Assembly: GCA_003854985.1 (NCBI GenBank)
Contig: RQOG01000035.1
Span: forward strand, 1 to 64,000
From: Calditrichota bacterium
Lineage (GTDB): Bacteria > Calditrichota > Calditrichia > Calditrichales > Calditrichaceae
DNA length: 64,000 nt
Reading direction: 5' to 3'
Under the pieces are notes generated by a model, which was given only the letters and a program-made list of their open reading frames with translations, made no database searches and had not been told where the DNA came from. Positions 1 through 9,195 of the stretch are shown one piece after another. The position numbers and the translations under genes were made by a program. The stretch's first letter is position 1. Each line of letters starts with the position of its first letter.

Positions 1-1710
1 TTTACCATTATGAACTTTGGCGATATGCTTTACTATTGCTAATCCCAATCCGGTTCCTCCTAATTTTCTGCTTCTGGCTTTATCAACCCGGTAAAATCTT
101 TCAAAAATTCGTTCAATATGCTCTTTGCTGATACCTATTCCCTGATCCTTAACTTCAATGATATGATCATTTTCATCTCTGGTATAGTTTACCTCGATGA
201 TTGTGTTTTCGGGACTATATTTAATGGCGTTGCCAATCAGATTTACCAGCGCTTGTTCAACCAGTGAAGAATTCATATAACAGGAAACATCCGCAGGGCA
301 ATCTAATTTTACGTCGATATGCTTTTCCTTTGCATCCGGCTGGCATATTTTTAACGCATCCTGAATGATTTCATAAAGATTCGCTTCTTCAAACTGAATG
401 CTGGCTCTTTTTTCATTCTCTTCCAGATTCGCCAGAGCTAACAGATCTCCAATAATAAGATTCAACCGGTTTGCCTGCTTGATAATAATATCGAGAAATC
501 GCCTGGCTGTTTTTTTCTCATTTATTGCCCCGTCATTCAGCGCTTCTACAAATCCTTTGATGGACGTTAACGGCGTCCGTATTTCGTGGGATACATTTGC
601 GACAAAATCTTTCCTTACCTGCTCCAGCCGACGTAATTTGGTAACATCATTGAGTACAATCAAAGCCCCGTTTATCATGCCATCCGAACTGCTTAACTGC
701 GTGCCATGCACCTGAACGTAATGTTCACCGTTGTGATTAATTATGATTTCGTCTTCGATCAATTCCGTTGATTTAAAGGTGTCGGCAATAATCTTTTGCA
801 ACTGGTTATTCCTGATGATTTCATAGATTTTTTTCGATTTGCCAACCACCTCTTCAATTCCCAGTAAATGCAGGGCCGCTTTGTTATAGGTAATAAGCTG
901 CTGATCCTGATCAATGGCCAGCACTCCTTCCGCCATGCTCTGGAATACGGCTTGTTGTTGTTTTTTCTGCTGATCAACCGTTTTTATTTTTTCATCCAAT
1001 TGCTGAGCCATCTGATTAAGGGCGGTAGTAAGCACTCGAAATTCTTTCAGCGTCCTTTCCGATAAATTATGTTCAAAATTTCCGCTGGCAAACTGGGTAA
1101 TTGTCTTTGATATTTCTTCTATCGGAACGCTTATCTGCCGGGAAATCAGATATCCTATTGAAGCGGTTATAAGTGCAATTATTAAACCCGCAATAATGAT
1201 ATGATTACGGATAGAGGACAAAGTTTGTTCTATCGAAGTTATCGGTATAGCCGTACGAATTACGGCAATAATTTTCTCATTATGATAGACGGGCAGAGCA
1301 GTATAGATAAGCGTTTGCCTGAGCGTTAAACTGTAACGGGTTGCAAAACCCTGCTTTCCAGAAAGTGCATCGACAATCTCCGGCCGGTCGCTATGATTTT
1401 CCATGACATTGTAATTTTTATCAGTATCGGCGATTACGAGTCCGTCCGGCAGGATAATCGTTATTCTTGATTGAACGATTGTATCAAGTTCGTTTATGAT
1501 ACTTTTTACATGTGCATGGTCTTTATTGATTAAGGAAGTTTTGAGCGACTGAGTGAGAAGAACCGCTTCCGTCTTTATTTTTTTAATGGTTTCATCAATA
1601 TAAAAATTTCGCGCTTTAGTGGTAGCGTACCAGGTGATAACGGAGAGTGCGATAAGCGTAATGCATAAGAAATACAAAAAAATTCTTAATATAAATTTTC
1701 TATACCGCAT
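1..1710 (-). CDS. PhoR-like sensor histidine kinase (3' end cut by window edge)
   Basis: Membrane histidine kinase partner of the downstream-numbered OmpR-type regulator. Translating the minus strand from ATG at 1710 gives 570 open codons to the window edge. In order I see a first membrane segment (about residues 6-25), an extracytoplasmic region containing a phrase like RPEIVDALSGKQG, a second membrane segment (about 165-185), a HAMP-like linker, a PAS-like domain, the H-box VANVSHEIRTPLTSIKG, the N-box LIGNAIKYSP and the G1 box DQGIGI. The frame ends at position 1 just after GLAIVKHIAKVHNGK, so only the last short stretch with the G2 box is missing. The ATG shares its A with the stop codon of the response regulator (TAATG), so the two are translationally coupled. 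The extracellular sensor region resembles PhoR/ResE kinases; the signal is unknown. Confidence 0.9.
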   Translation of the reverse strand, partial: MRYRKFILRIFLYFLCITLIALSVITWYATTKARNFYIDETIKKIKTEAVLLTQSLKTSLINKDHAHVKSIINELDTIVQSRITIILPDGLVIADTDKNYNVMENHSDRPEIVDALSGKQGFATRYSLTLRQTLIYTALPVYHNEKIIAVIRTAIPITSIEQTLSSIRNHIIIAGLIIALITASIGYLISRQISVPIEEISKTITQFASGNFEHNLSERTLKEFRVLTTALNQMAQQLDEKIKTVDQQKKQQQAVFQSMAEGVLAIDQDQQLITYNKAALHLLGIEEVVGKSKKIYEIIRNNQLQKIIADTFKSTELIEDEIIINHNGEHYVQVHGTQLSSSDGMINGALIVLNDVTKLRRLEQVRKDFVANVSHEIRTPLTSIKGFVEALNDGAINEKKTARRFLDIIIKQANRLNLIIGDLLALANLEENEKRASIQFEEANLYEIIQDALKICQPDAKEKHIDVKLDCPADVSCYMNSSLVEQALVNLIGNAIKYSPENTIIEVNYTRDENDHIIEVKDQGIGISKEHIERIFERFYRVDKARSRKLGGTGLGLAIVKHIAKVHNGK

Positions 1711-2399
1711 TAATATTCCCTGACACGGTATCCTACGCCGCGCACCGTTTCGACAATTCGACCGGCTTCTCCAAGTTTCTTTCTTAAACCGACAATCTGA
1801 ACGTCAACGGCTCTTTCGGTTACAGGATAATCTTCGCCCCGCAAAGCATCGACAATCTGATAACGGGTAAATACCCAGCCGGGACGCTTTGCCAGAAAAT
1901 GCAGCATTTTGAATTCCGTGTACGTAAGCTCTATTCTTTTATCTTTGTAAGATACCTCGTGCCGGCCAGGGTGAATGCTAATGTCATGTATTTTAATTAT
2001 ATCATAATCATCGGGGGGCTTTTGCAATTTTCGACGGAGCACTGCTTTAACCCTGGCGGCTAAAACTTTGGGACTAAATGGCTTTGGAATATAATCATCG
2101 GCGCCAAGCTCCAGGCCGGTAACAATATCCGACTCTTCACCCTTTGCGGTCAGCATTATAATCGGGATGGAAGAAAGATCGGGATCGCTTTTTAGTTTTC
2201 TGCAGACATCCAATCCGTCAACGCCCGGCAGCATTAAGTCAAGTAATAATAAATCGGGAGGCAGAACTCGAATTTTGTTTAACACTTCCTCCCCGGTGTT
2301 AAACCTTTGAATCTTAAATTTTTCTTTTGAAAGAACATATTCTACCAGATCGAGAATATCTTCTTCATCATCCACAGCATATATTGTTTCCCTGGCCAT
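1710..2399 (-). CDS. OmpR/PhoB-family response regulator
   Basis: A 229-residue two-domain transcription factor. The receiver domain (about 1-120) has the acidic pair near residues 10-13, the phosphoacceptor D54 in LLLLDLMLPG, and the conserved lysine in YIPKPFSP. The C-terminal winged helix (about 130-229) carries TYTEFKMLHFLAKRPG and ends with the family signature VRGVGYRV. It is the first gene of a pair with the histidine kinase, joined by a one-base TAATG overlap. Its 5' intergenic region holds four TTAG direct repeats at 11-bp period, the spacing OmpR/PhoB dimers recognise, so autoregulation is likely (inference). The closest named family is PhoB/PhoP, but no phosphate genes are in view, so the regulon is not assigned. 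Confidence 0.93.
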   Translation of the reverse strand: MARETIYAVDDEEDILDLVEYVLSKEKFKIQRFNTGEEVLNKIRVLPPDLLLLDLMLPGVDGLDVCRKLKSDPDLSSIPIIMLTAKGEESDIVTGLELGADDYIPKPFSPKVLAARVKAVLRRKLQKPPDDYDIIKIHDISIHPGRHEVSYKDKRIELTYTEFKMLHFLAKRPGWVFTRYQIVDALRGEDYPVTERAVDVQIVGLRKKLGEAGRIVETVRGVGYRVREY

Positions 2400-2447
2400 A
2401 ACTTCTCCTTATCCGCTGAATATTGTGTTGAATTTTATAGAATTATA

Positions 2448-2491
2448 TTAGCGAATAATTAGGATAATGTTAGATATATATTAGATATAAG
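2448..2491 (-). promoter_or_regulatory. Four tandem 11-bp TTAG repeats upstream of the response regulator
   Basis: TTAG begins at 2448, 2459, 2470 and 2481, exactly 11 bp apart, each followed by an AT-rich 7-mer. A weaker ATAG lies in phase at 2437. The array ends about 49 bp before the regulator's ATG on the minus strand. Eleven-base direct repeats are how PhoB/OmpR-type winged-helix dimers bind DNA, so this is the probable operator of the two-component operon. The repeats are seen; their role is inferred. Confidence 0.6.
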
Positions 2492-2514
2492 GCAAGAAAT
2501 TTATTCTTTCTATT

Positions 2515-2994
2515 CTAATTTCCATCGGACAGCTTAGGATAGGAAAAATGGATTGCCTCTGCCAGAAGACCTTCTATGCCTTCTTCAGAATTTTTCTCGG
2601 CGAAAATAACTCTTATTTCGCCCTGTTTTAAAATTTCGCTGGTTATTTTTTGAGAAGAAGGAGGCGCGGAAAAGGTTATAAAATTAAGCGGCGTCTGGTA
2701 ACGATTTTTAAAGATGGTTATGATCCTGTCAAAGTCCGTATGATCCCAATCAAATAGCACAAGGCAAAACGGAGCTTTGGGAATAATTCTGTCCCAAACC
2801 GAATAATCATCCGTTTCCACGGCATTGCCCAGCATATAAAAATAAATGGATTTATTATCCTTAATTGTTTTTTCTATGTGCCGGAATCCCTCATAATTTC
2901 TGTCAATTTCGCCTTTTATTAATGATTCGAAATCGCTCTCGCTTTCCGGTTTTGAAACAAGGCTGATAACCGGTATTTCCAAAATTTCTGTCAT
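2515..2994 (-). CDS. Small protein resembling a degenerate Ras-like GTPase, PATAN operon
   Basis: A 159-residue protein without signal peptide or membrane segment. The strand pattern around IYFYMLGNA, FCLVLFDWDHTDFD and LNFITFSAP looks like the central sheet of a small Ras/MglA-like GTPase, but no GxxxxGK[ST] P-loop and no NKxD motif are visible, so nucleotide binding is doubtful. It is the last gene of a three-gene operon; its ATG overlaps the stop of the preceding PATAN gene by ATGA (2991-2994). The context suggests a partner of the GTPase-like domain carried by the first gene. The fold is my inference from pattern only; it may equally be a family-specific domain. Confidence 0.6.
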   Translation of the reverse strand: MTEILEIPVISLVSKPESESDFESLIKGEIDRNYEGFRHIEKTIKDNKSIYFYMLGNAVETDDYSVWDRIIPKAPFCLVLFDWDHTDFDRIITIFKNRYQTPLNFITFSAPPSSQKITSEILKQGEIRVIFAEKNSEEGIEGLLAEAIHFSYPKLSDGN

Positions 2995-4115
2995 ACCTTT
3001 TCCTCAAGATCAGCTAAAAAAGATTTAAGTAAACTAAGATCGTTAAACAAATGCGACCTTTTATTAATGGTGTCGATTGCCGTCTCTTCGATCGGACCGG
3101 AAGAAATCAGACTCTTGTGTTCTTCTTCTTTGCTGAAAACTTTGGATACAATTTTTTTCAGCCCGCCGGATTCTTCCATTTTACCGGATATTGATCTTTT
3201 TTTGTCATAAACATCTTTTGTTAAAAGCATGTTTTCTTCAAGCCATTTCTGCAGCCTACGCAAAATCGGATTGGTCTTGCCGGTATATTTATTCAAGAAT
3301 TCCTTAATGGTTAATCCGTCCTTAAACAATAATAATATCTTACGGCTGGAGGGAGCCGATTCTTCATAATCCACATCCGGATTGGTGAACAACAAGTTAT
3401 TTTTATCAGGCAGTTGTGATAAAAGCTGCTGTTGTTCGTTAATATGATTCAGACAGTCAATTATAATCTGCCGGTTGTCCACCTTTATCTGGTTATGATA
3501 TTTTTTACCTTCAAAAATCATCCGGTACTGCCCGGAAAACCAGGTTGCCATCACTTCGATAGCTTCCAAAGGCTCCCGTTCATCGAGTTTGGCATTGCAT
3601 ATTTTGCCTTTGGTAAATTCTATGTATCCGGTTTGAACGCCGTTCATCAGATGAAGAACGCCGTTTTTATTGCCATCCTCAAAATATTGAATGAGTTCAA
3701 TCAGGTTTATATCATCCAATTTACCCTGTGCCTTATCGCGCGGCGTTTCCGTTATGTCCCTTTCCGAAACGATTGTTTTTACCACAAATTCAAGTTCTTT
3801 TTTATGCATGGGTAAACGGATTACTTCAATAGCTCCTTTATCCCAGATCATTTTAAGTTTAGCCCAGGAGAGCGGCCTGGTAAAACACACAAACGGAATA
3901 CGTATCCCGGAAGTATTGAATTTTTCCACCCAATCGATCAGTATTTTTTCATCTTCGTTTACAATAAAAACCAATGTGGGCTTTTCCTGAGGAAACGAAT
4001 CTAAGGCGTCTTCCATATTTTTAGCCCAGGAAAGATGTATCGGCAGCCTTCCAAGAACATTGTTAAATAAGTTAAACATTTCCTGTTTTTCACTTATAAC
4101 AAATACATCTTTCAT
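2991..4115 (-). CDS. Pseudo-receiver plus PATAN (DUF4388) protein
   Basis: A 374-residue cytoplasmic protein. Residues 1-115 follow a response-regulator receiver pattern, but the phosphoacceptor strand reads TLVFIVNEDE without the expected aspartate, so it is probably not phosphorylated. Residues about 130-215 match a PATAN/DUF4388 domain (IELIQYFEDGNKNGVLHL, then GYIEFTKGKICNAKL and FSGQYRM). A helical segment (about 270-310) resembles a winged helix, and the tail is charged and probably disordered. Both neighbours overlap it by ATGA, which indicates tight stoichiometry. PATAN proteins in other bacteria are linked to type IV pilus taxis and Ras-like GTPases; the role here is unknown. Confidence 0.75.
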   Translation of the reverse strand: MKDVFVISEKQEMFNLFNNVLGRLPIHLSWAKNMEDALDSFPQEKPTLVFIVNEDEKILIDWVEKFNTSGIRIPFVCFTRPLSWAKLKMIWDKGAIEVIRLPMHKKELEFVVKTIVSERDITETPRDKAQGKLDDINLIELIQYFEDGNKNGVLHLMNGVQTGYIEFTKGKICNAKLDEREPLEAIEVMATWFSGQYRMIFEGKKYHNQIKVDNRQIIIDCLNHINEQQQLLSQLPDKNNLLFTNPDVDYEESAPSSRKILLLFKDGLTIKEFLNKYTGKTNPILRRLQKWLEENMLLTKDVYDKKRSISGKMEESGGLKKIVSKVFSKEEEHKSLISSGPIEETAIDTINKRSHLFNDLSLLKSFLADLEEKV

Positions 4116-5653
4116 TTTTTAGCCTCTTTTTTCTTGACAGGCTTGCGGATCTGTTTGATAGCTAATAAAACTTCGCGGATACTTTTTATATCCGATGGAT
4201 TACTTTTTACCCAGTTGGTTTCCACCGGAGACTGAAACCGGCTTTTTATATCATCAAAATCATCATCCGGGGCCAAACCGCTTACCGCGATAACATGGGC
4301 AACCGGGTAGCGGCTTAACAAATGGTTGATGATGTAATTCTGATATTCATGCTTTTTTATATCCGCAGCGTCAATCATAAAAATATAGCCCAATAAACCG
4401 GCTGACAATTTCTCCGTTGTTTCCATGACCATCTGTTCCATAGTCATGCCAAACAACAACAATTGTAATTCACTGCCAAAACTGACCTGCGCTACATCAA
4501 TATTCTGCTCGGTGCGGCTTACATTACTGGATTTGGTAATCTGTCTGATAAACTCGGTTTTGCCGGCCGACTTGGCGGCGATTATCAATACCTTTCCGAG
4601 TTTATCGTCTTTTATTCTCAGGTTCTTTTTTAGTAATCCGATTTCATCTTTGTTCAATACAACTTCGCCAAAACCGGTATCGATACTATGGAAACTGTCC
4701 GCGGGAAAATCGATTTCTTCTTTTTGCGGTTCCGTAATGATAAGAAATCCTCTTTTTTTAAGCCTCAGCAAAATTTCAATCGTTTCAGCGCTGACATAAT
4801 AGGGATTTTCCAGGATATCATCTAATGTTTTAGGCCCGTTCAGGTAATCAATGAAGCCACTGCGAATATCCTTTTCCAGCGCCAGAATATCGCCTTTGTT
4901 GACCACCCGTAAAATCGTCTGCAGGGTTCCGAGCTGAGCAATATTTTCTATAAATTTTGTATGGCATTTTTCCGCATATAAAATAGCGCCCACATTGCTT
5001 AAAGAGATTTTTTTGCGTTGTTTTTCGTTCAGAGTAGGTGTAAACGAAAAATTTCCTTCGTGCCAGAACAGCAGGTGTACCAGCGCTTTAAGCCCGGAAT
5101 GCGGGCCGACCTGAGCATCATCGATATCGCCGTTCTGAAAATATATTTTACCACTGTTATTCCTGGATACGATTTTTAACACACCGGTGCGGTTTTCACG
5201 CCCCAGGGAATTAATCAAATTAACCAGCGATGTATCCTCTAACTTTCCTTTGGAATAAAGCTGCTGATCACTTTCAAGTTCGGATAAATTGCGCAGCAGC
5301 CATTTCAGGCTGTAAAAAACCTCTTCCAGCGAGAAGGATGTATCAAATACTCTTTGGGCGCCAAGTTCATAAAATGCCAGCCGCTGATCCGCGTTATCGG
5401 GAACATTGTACATGATTAACCGGTTCCGGTTAATAAGCTTTTTAAAGAACTCGATGACTTCGGCGCGCTTGGATTCCAGAATAACCTGATAGTTAAGCAT
5501 GATGATACTGTTTTTATGTTTTGCCACCTGCTCATCCGCCTGGGCAATGGTCTCACATATAATATTCTGATATCCTTCGCTCTCTATGAATCCGCTTAAT
5601 ATCTCGGTGTGGTCGTAATTAGAATCTAAAACAACAATGGTGTGTGAAGACAT
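4112..5653 (-). CDS. Pseudo-receiver, PATAN and GTPase-like three-domain protein
   Basis: Start taken at ATG 5653 (MSSHTIVVLDS); an upstream in-frame TTG at 5665 is less likely. The 513-residue protein has a receiver-like N-terminus (1-120) whose phosphoacceptor position reads IIMLNYQ, asparagine in place of aspartate. A PATAN/DUF4388 domain follows (about 140-215; GVLKIVSRNNSGKIYFQNGD), then a linker with a winged-helix look, and a C-terminal G-domain-like region (about 345-510). That region has a P-loop-type AAKSAGKT and an LLLFGMTMEQ stretch where Ras-like GTPases place the DxxG switch, but no clear NKxD. It heads an operon with the next two genes, joined by ATGA overlaps. A signalling role is inferred. 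Confidence 0.75.
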   Translation of the reverse strand: MSSHTIVVLDSNYDHTEILSGFIESEGYQNIICETIAQADEQVAKHKNSIIMLNYQVILESKRAEVIEFFKKLINRNRLIMYNVPDNADQRLAFYELGAQRVFDTSFSLEEVFYSLKWLLRNLSELESDQQLYSKGKLEDTSLVNLINSLGRENRTGVLKIVSRNNSGKIYFQNGDIDDAQVGPHSGLKALVHLLFWHEGNFSFTPTLNEKQRKKISLSNVGAILYAEKCHTKFIENIAQLGTLQTILRVVNKGDILALEKDIRSGFIDYLNGPKTLDDILENPYYVSAETIEILLRLKKRGFLIITEPQKEEIDFPADSFHSIDTGFGEVVLNKDEIGLLKKNLRIKDDKLGKVLIIAAKSAGKTEFIRQITKSSNVSRTEQNIDVAQVSFGSELQLLLFGMTMEQMVMETTEKLSAGLLGYIFMIDAADIKKHEYQNYIINHLLSRYPVAHVIAVSGLAPDDDFDDIKSRFQSPVETNWVKSNPSDIKSIREVLLAIKQIRKPVKKKEAKK

Positions 5654-5718
5654 GAATAATTCCAATCCTTCTTAACACGATATAATCATCAACAATTTAC
5701 TTGTTCATTAATTTTATG

Positions 5719-6297
5719 TCAATATTTAAGTTTTTGTTTTTCCTGATACTTATCGAAAATATGGTACAACACAATCCCATAGGCCGTCGCTACGTTTAAT
5801 GACTGTTTTAATCCATACATCGGAATTTCTACAGCATAATCGGCAAAATTAAGTGTTTCCTGAGTAATTCCTTCAACTTCGTTCCCGACAATCAGGCAGA
5901 CAGGGAAATTATAATGAAATTCCGTGTACGGAACACTTCGATCCGTATGTTCCAAAGCGACCACCTGAATCCCATCGTTCTTCATTTTCTTTAGAACCGA
6001 TAGCGGGTCTTTATGATAGGCCCAGGGCACGCTTTCCGTGGCGCCCAGAGCGGTTTTATCGATCTGATCTCTGGGCGGATAGGCGGAATATCCGCATAAA
6101 AACAATTTTTTTAACCTGATCCCGTCCCCCGTTCGAAAAAGACTGCCTACGTTATACATGCTGCGGATATTTTCCGCCAGGGTATAGATAGGCGCTCTTG
6201 GCATACTTTTCAGCGCATCCAGCGCAGGCCGTTTGCTGAAAATTTCATCATAACTCAGTTTTTGAATACTGGCGTTTTTAACTCTTTTACCGGACAA
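5719..6297 (-). CDS. TrmH/SpoU-family RNA 2'-O-methyltransferase
   Basis: A 192-residue SPOUT methyltransferase. The three family motifs are visible: NIRSMYNVGSLFRTGDG (motif 1), VCLIVGNEVEGI (motif 2) and the knotted C-terminal IPMYGLKQSLNVATAYGI (motif 3). It should transfer a methyl group from SAM to a ribose 2'-OH in tRNA or rRNA; the exact nucleotide cannot be read from sequence. The start is a TTG at 6297, 8 nt after a GGAG, inside the last codons of the RlmD-type gene (11-bp overlap), which argues for translational coupling. It forms an operon with the two upstream genes. Confidence 0.87.
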   Translation of the reverse strand: MSGKRVKNASIQKLSYDEIFSKRPALDALKSMPRAPIYTLAENIRSMYNVGSLFRTGDGIRLKKLFLCGYSAYPPRDQIDKTALGATESVPWAYHKDPLSVLKKMKNDGIQVVALEHTDRSVPYTEFHYNFPVCLIVGNEVEGITQETLNFADYAVEIPMYGLKQSLNVATAYGIVLYHIFDKYQEKQKLKY

Positions 6298-7708
6298 AAT
6301 CTACGCTCCGCTTTGTCAACTGTACGATGGTTTCTATATGATAGGTCTGGGGAAACATATCCAGCGGCTGTACTTTATCGATGGCATATTGTTCCGAAAG
6401 AATATTCAGATCTCTGGCCAGAGTAGCCGGATTACATGATATATAAACTAACCTGCGGGGAGAAGCCGATAGTATCAAACGCACAACCTTTTCATGCATG
6501 CCTGCCCGCGGCGGATCGGTGATAATTACATCAGGCTTTTCTTTGACCGATGCTAAAGTATGAAGCAGATCGCCTTCAATAAATCCGGCATTAAAAACCT
6601 GATGATTCCGGGCGTTTTCAGCGGCATCCTGAATGGCGCTGGCTTCTACATCAAATCCGGTGATTTTTTTGGCCTGAGCGGCCAGAAACAGGGAGAAGGT
6701 TCCCGTTCCGCAATAAAGATCCCAAACAAATTCTTTACCGGATAATTCGGAAAATTCCAGGACTTTTTTATACATCTTCTCCGCCTGGGCGCTGTTCGTC
6801 TGAAAAAATGAATTGGCGGAAATATTAAAAATAAAATCACCCAGTTTTTCCTGAATATATGATTTCCCGGCAAGAACTATTTCCCGCTCTCCCCGGGCAA
6901 TCTGAGCGGGACGGGAATTAATATTATTGACAACGCTTTCTACTTCCGGAAATTCTTCTGTTAATTTCAGCGCCAGCTGTTTAAGTATGTTTTCCTCCTC
7001 ATAGGCCGTCACAATATTAACCATTATTTTCCCGTTATAGCGGCTTTGCCGGATAACAAGGAATCTCAGCAAACCCTGATGAGTTTTTAAACCGTAAGCT
7101 TGCAGCTTTTTTCCCATGCAAAAATCCGATACGCTTCTCAGAATCCGGTTTGCCGTATCCGATTGAAGCAGGCAATGATCGATTTTAATGATTTTATCAA
7201 AGGTGCCCGGCACATGCAGTCCCAGCGCAAATCCCGGTTTAATATCCGCCTTTCCCAGCTCTTCCGGCAGCAGCCAGCGTTTATCGGTAAAAGAGAATTC
7301 CATTTTGTTCCTGTAAGCAAAGGCCGAATCAGATTCTATAACCGGGCAAACCGTGGACTTTTGAATGCCTGCTATATGCTGAATCGACTCTTCAACAAGC
7401 TGGCGTTTAATTTTTACCTGGTTTTCGTATGATAAATTCTGCCAGGTACAGCCCCCGCACCACTGGTGATATTTGCACGGCGGATGCTGACGCATTGGAG
7501 ACGGTTTTATAATTTCAAGCAGGCGGGCTTCGGCAAAAGAAGGCTTACGGCGGGTAATCCTGGCCTTTACTTTATCGCCGGGAAGCGTGTCTTTTATAAA
7601 TACAACATAGTTATCCACCCGGGCAATTCCCGCGCCGCCAAAGGCTAACTTATCAATATCAAAATCATATTCCCCGCCTCTTTTTACGGGATACTTCGCC
7701 TCAGACAT
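6287..7708 (-). CDS. rlmD: 23S rRNA (uracil-5-)-methyltransferase, RlmD/RumA family
   Basis: A 473-residue SAM-dependent m5U methyltransferase. The N-terminal TRAM domain (about 1-65) binds RNA. Cys78, Cys84 and Cys87 in CKYHQWCGGCTWQ plus a later KIDHC cysteine form the [4Fe-4S] site. The Rossmann SAM motif is DLYCGTGTFSLFLA (about 331), TDPPRAG follows, and the catalytic cysteine lies in YISCNPATLARDL near the C-terminus. Length and motif order fit RlmD. In many phyla homologues of this family modify U747 or tRNA U54 instead, so the substrate is less certain than the chemistry. It overlaps both neighbours (8 bp upstream, 11 bp downstream). Confidence 0.9.
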   Translation of the reverse strand: MSEAKYPVKRGGEYDFDIDKLAFGGAGIARVDNYVVFIKDTLPGDKVKARITRRKPSFAEARLLEIIKPSPMRQHPPCKYHQWCGGCTWQNLSYENQVKIKRQLVEESIQHIAGIQKSTVCPVIESDSAFAYRNKMEFSFTDKRWLLPEELGKADIKPGFALGLHVPGTFDKIIKIDHCLLQSDTANRILRSVSDFCMGKKLQAYGLKTHQGLLRFLVIRQSRYNGKIMVNIVTAYEEENILKQLALKLTEEFPEVESVVNNINSRPAQIARGEREIVLAGKSYIQEKLGDFIFNISANSFFQTNSAQAEKMYKKVLEFSELSGKEFVWDLYCGTGTFSLFLAAQAKKITGFDVEASAIQDAAENARNHQVFNAGFIEGDLLHTLASVKEKPDVIITDPPRAGMHEKVVRLILSASPRRLVYISCNPATLARDLNILSEQYAIDKVQPLDMFPQTYHIETIVQLTKRSVDFVR

Positions 7709-9128
7709 CCGCGCTCCTCAACACCGATTTTATCGCCGGACCTATTTCCTTATCATCAAAAATTTTTAAACTCCTTTTCGCGGCGTCGTTGAGAACCTGG
7801 GTAAAAGAACGGACTTTACGGTAAGTTTCATAGGACAGGCCCTTGTTCCGCAACGGATAAATTGTTTTGTTGGTGAGCAGCGGATCGATCTCTTTATCGA
7901 TCAGACCCGCCTCAACCGCTTTATCGAATTCCTTTGTGCCGGGAATCGGTGAAAATGAAGCCAGTTTAACCTGAACGCCTAAATTATGCACAAATATAAC
8001 GCTGGCAATAATCTCTTCCAGGGACTGACCGGGAAGACCCATTAATACATACGATTCCAGTTCGCCGGCCCGGTATCCGGCTTTAACGAGCAAATCCACA
8101 GCCCGGATCATATCATCATTGGAAACCTTTGAATACATATCCTTGCGCCGCGCTTCATTTGAAGTTTCAAAGCTGAGCCGGATAGTTTTAAATCCGCTTC
8201 GTAACATTAGCCAGGCTAATTCATCATCAATAGCCCGGGCAAAAAGCCCGTTGGGAGAATGCAGGCGTAAAGGAAGCCTGGCGTCAATCAAACCCTGCAG
8301 TATAATTTTAATATGTTCATCCCTGTTAATAAACAGCGCATCATCATAAAAAGCAAAATCCCTTAAACCAAAGATTTTATAATGCGCGTTAAATTCCTCA
8401 ACCACATCTTCCGGGTTCCGTCTCGTATACGGCATAGAAATTAATTTCTGGGCGCAAAACGAGCAGTTATACGGGCAGCCTCTGGACGTCATTATTACCA
8501 GGTAATCGGGATGTGTTATCAGATCAAATGCCGGATAGGGATGGTCGTCCAGGTGCTTCGGCAGAATCGAACGATCGATGGAAAATTCTAACTTTTCAGT
8601 CAACAGGTTGATTAGTTTAAATTCACCCGGTCCCGTAATAAGATAATCCGGATCAATATGCTTTTGGGCATGATCCGGTAAAAGTGACGCGTAAATTCCT
8701 CCCAATATAACCGGTTTTCCGGGCAGCTCTTCCCTGATTATCTCGACCGCACGTTTAACGCCCGGATACCAATAGGTCATAATCGAAGTCACCAGAACGG
8801 CCGAGGCATCCTGATGCACCTTTATTTTTTCCCTGAACAGATTTTCTCCGATACCATAGCGGGCATAATGCCTGGGAATATCATTTAAAACGGCGGGCCT
8901 GGCGATTATTTCTCTTTTATACTTTCCCCTGCCGTCCGTTTTGATTTTCGCAGATATTTTATTATCGCCGGGAGTGTCGTATTTATCCAGACAGTCAATG
9001 AATGCAATTTCAAAACCAAATAATCTTAAAAAGGAAGCCAGGTATAATAAACCGAGCGGTTTACTCCATAAGTCATAAGCCGCAAAATCATATATCCAGG
9101 GATTGATCAGCAGTAATTTTGGTTTCAT
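7701..9128 (-). CDS. B12-binding-type radical SAM protein
   Basis: A 475-residue protein. The N-terminus (1-180) has the cobalamin-binding-domain pattern seen in BchE/hopanoid-type radical SAM enzymes (PLGLLYLASFLR, later VILGGIYASLLPDHA). The radical SAM core starts at GCPYNCSFC with Cys218, Cys222 and Cys225 ligating the [4Fe-4S] cluster, followed by FAFYDDALF and SYVLMGLPGQ. The canonical DxHxxG of the B12 domain is not obvious, so cobalamin binding is not assured. Substrate unknown; it is transcribed with the rRNA methyltransferase genes downstream (8-bp overlap), which may be simple operon linkage rather than function. Confidence 0.83.
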   Translation of the reverse strand: MKPKLLLINPWIYDFAAYDLWSKPLGLLYLASFLRLFGFEIAFIDCLDKYDTPGDNKISAKIKTDGRGKYKREIIARPAVLNDIPRHYARYGIGENLFREKIKVHQDASAVLVTSIMTYWYPGVKRAVEIIREELPGKPVILGGIYASLLPDHAQKHIDPDYLITGPGEFKLINLLTEKLEFSIDRSILPKHLDDHPYPAFDLITHPDYLVIMTSRGCPYNCSFCAQKLISMPYTRRNPEDVVEEFNAHYKIFGLRDFAFYDDALFINRDEHIKIILQGLIDARLPLRLHSPNGLFARAIDDELAWLMLRSGFKTIRLSFETSNEARRKDMYSKVSNDDMIRAVDLLVKAGYRAGELESYVLMGLPGQSLEEIIASVIFVHNLGVQVKLASFSPIPGTKEFDKAVEAGLIDKEIDPLLTNKTIYPLRNKGLSYETYRKVRSFTQVLNDAAKRSLKIFDDKEIGPAIKSVLRSADV

Positions 9129-9195
9129 TTCATTTAAATGAAAATAAATCGTATGAGGGATTTCTTATAAAATCTCCTGAAGCCAATAAAACCGT

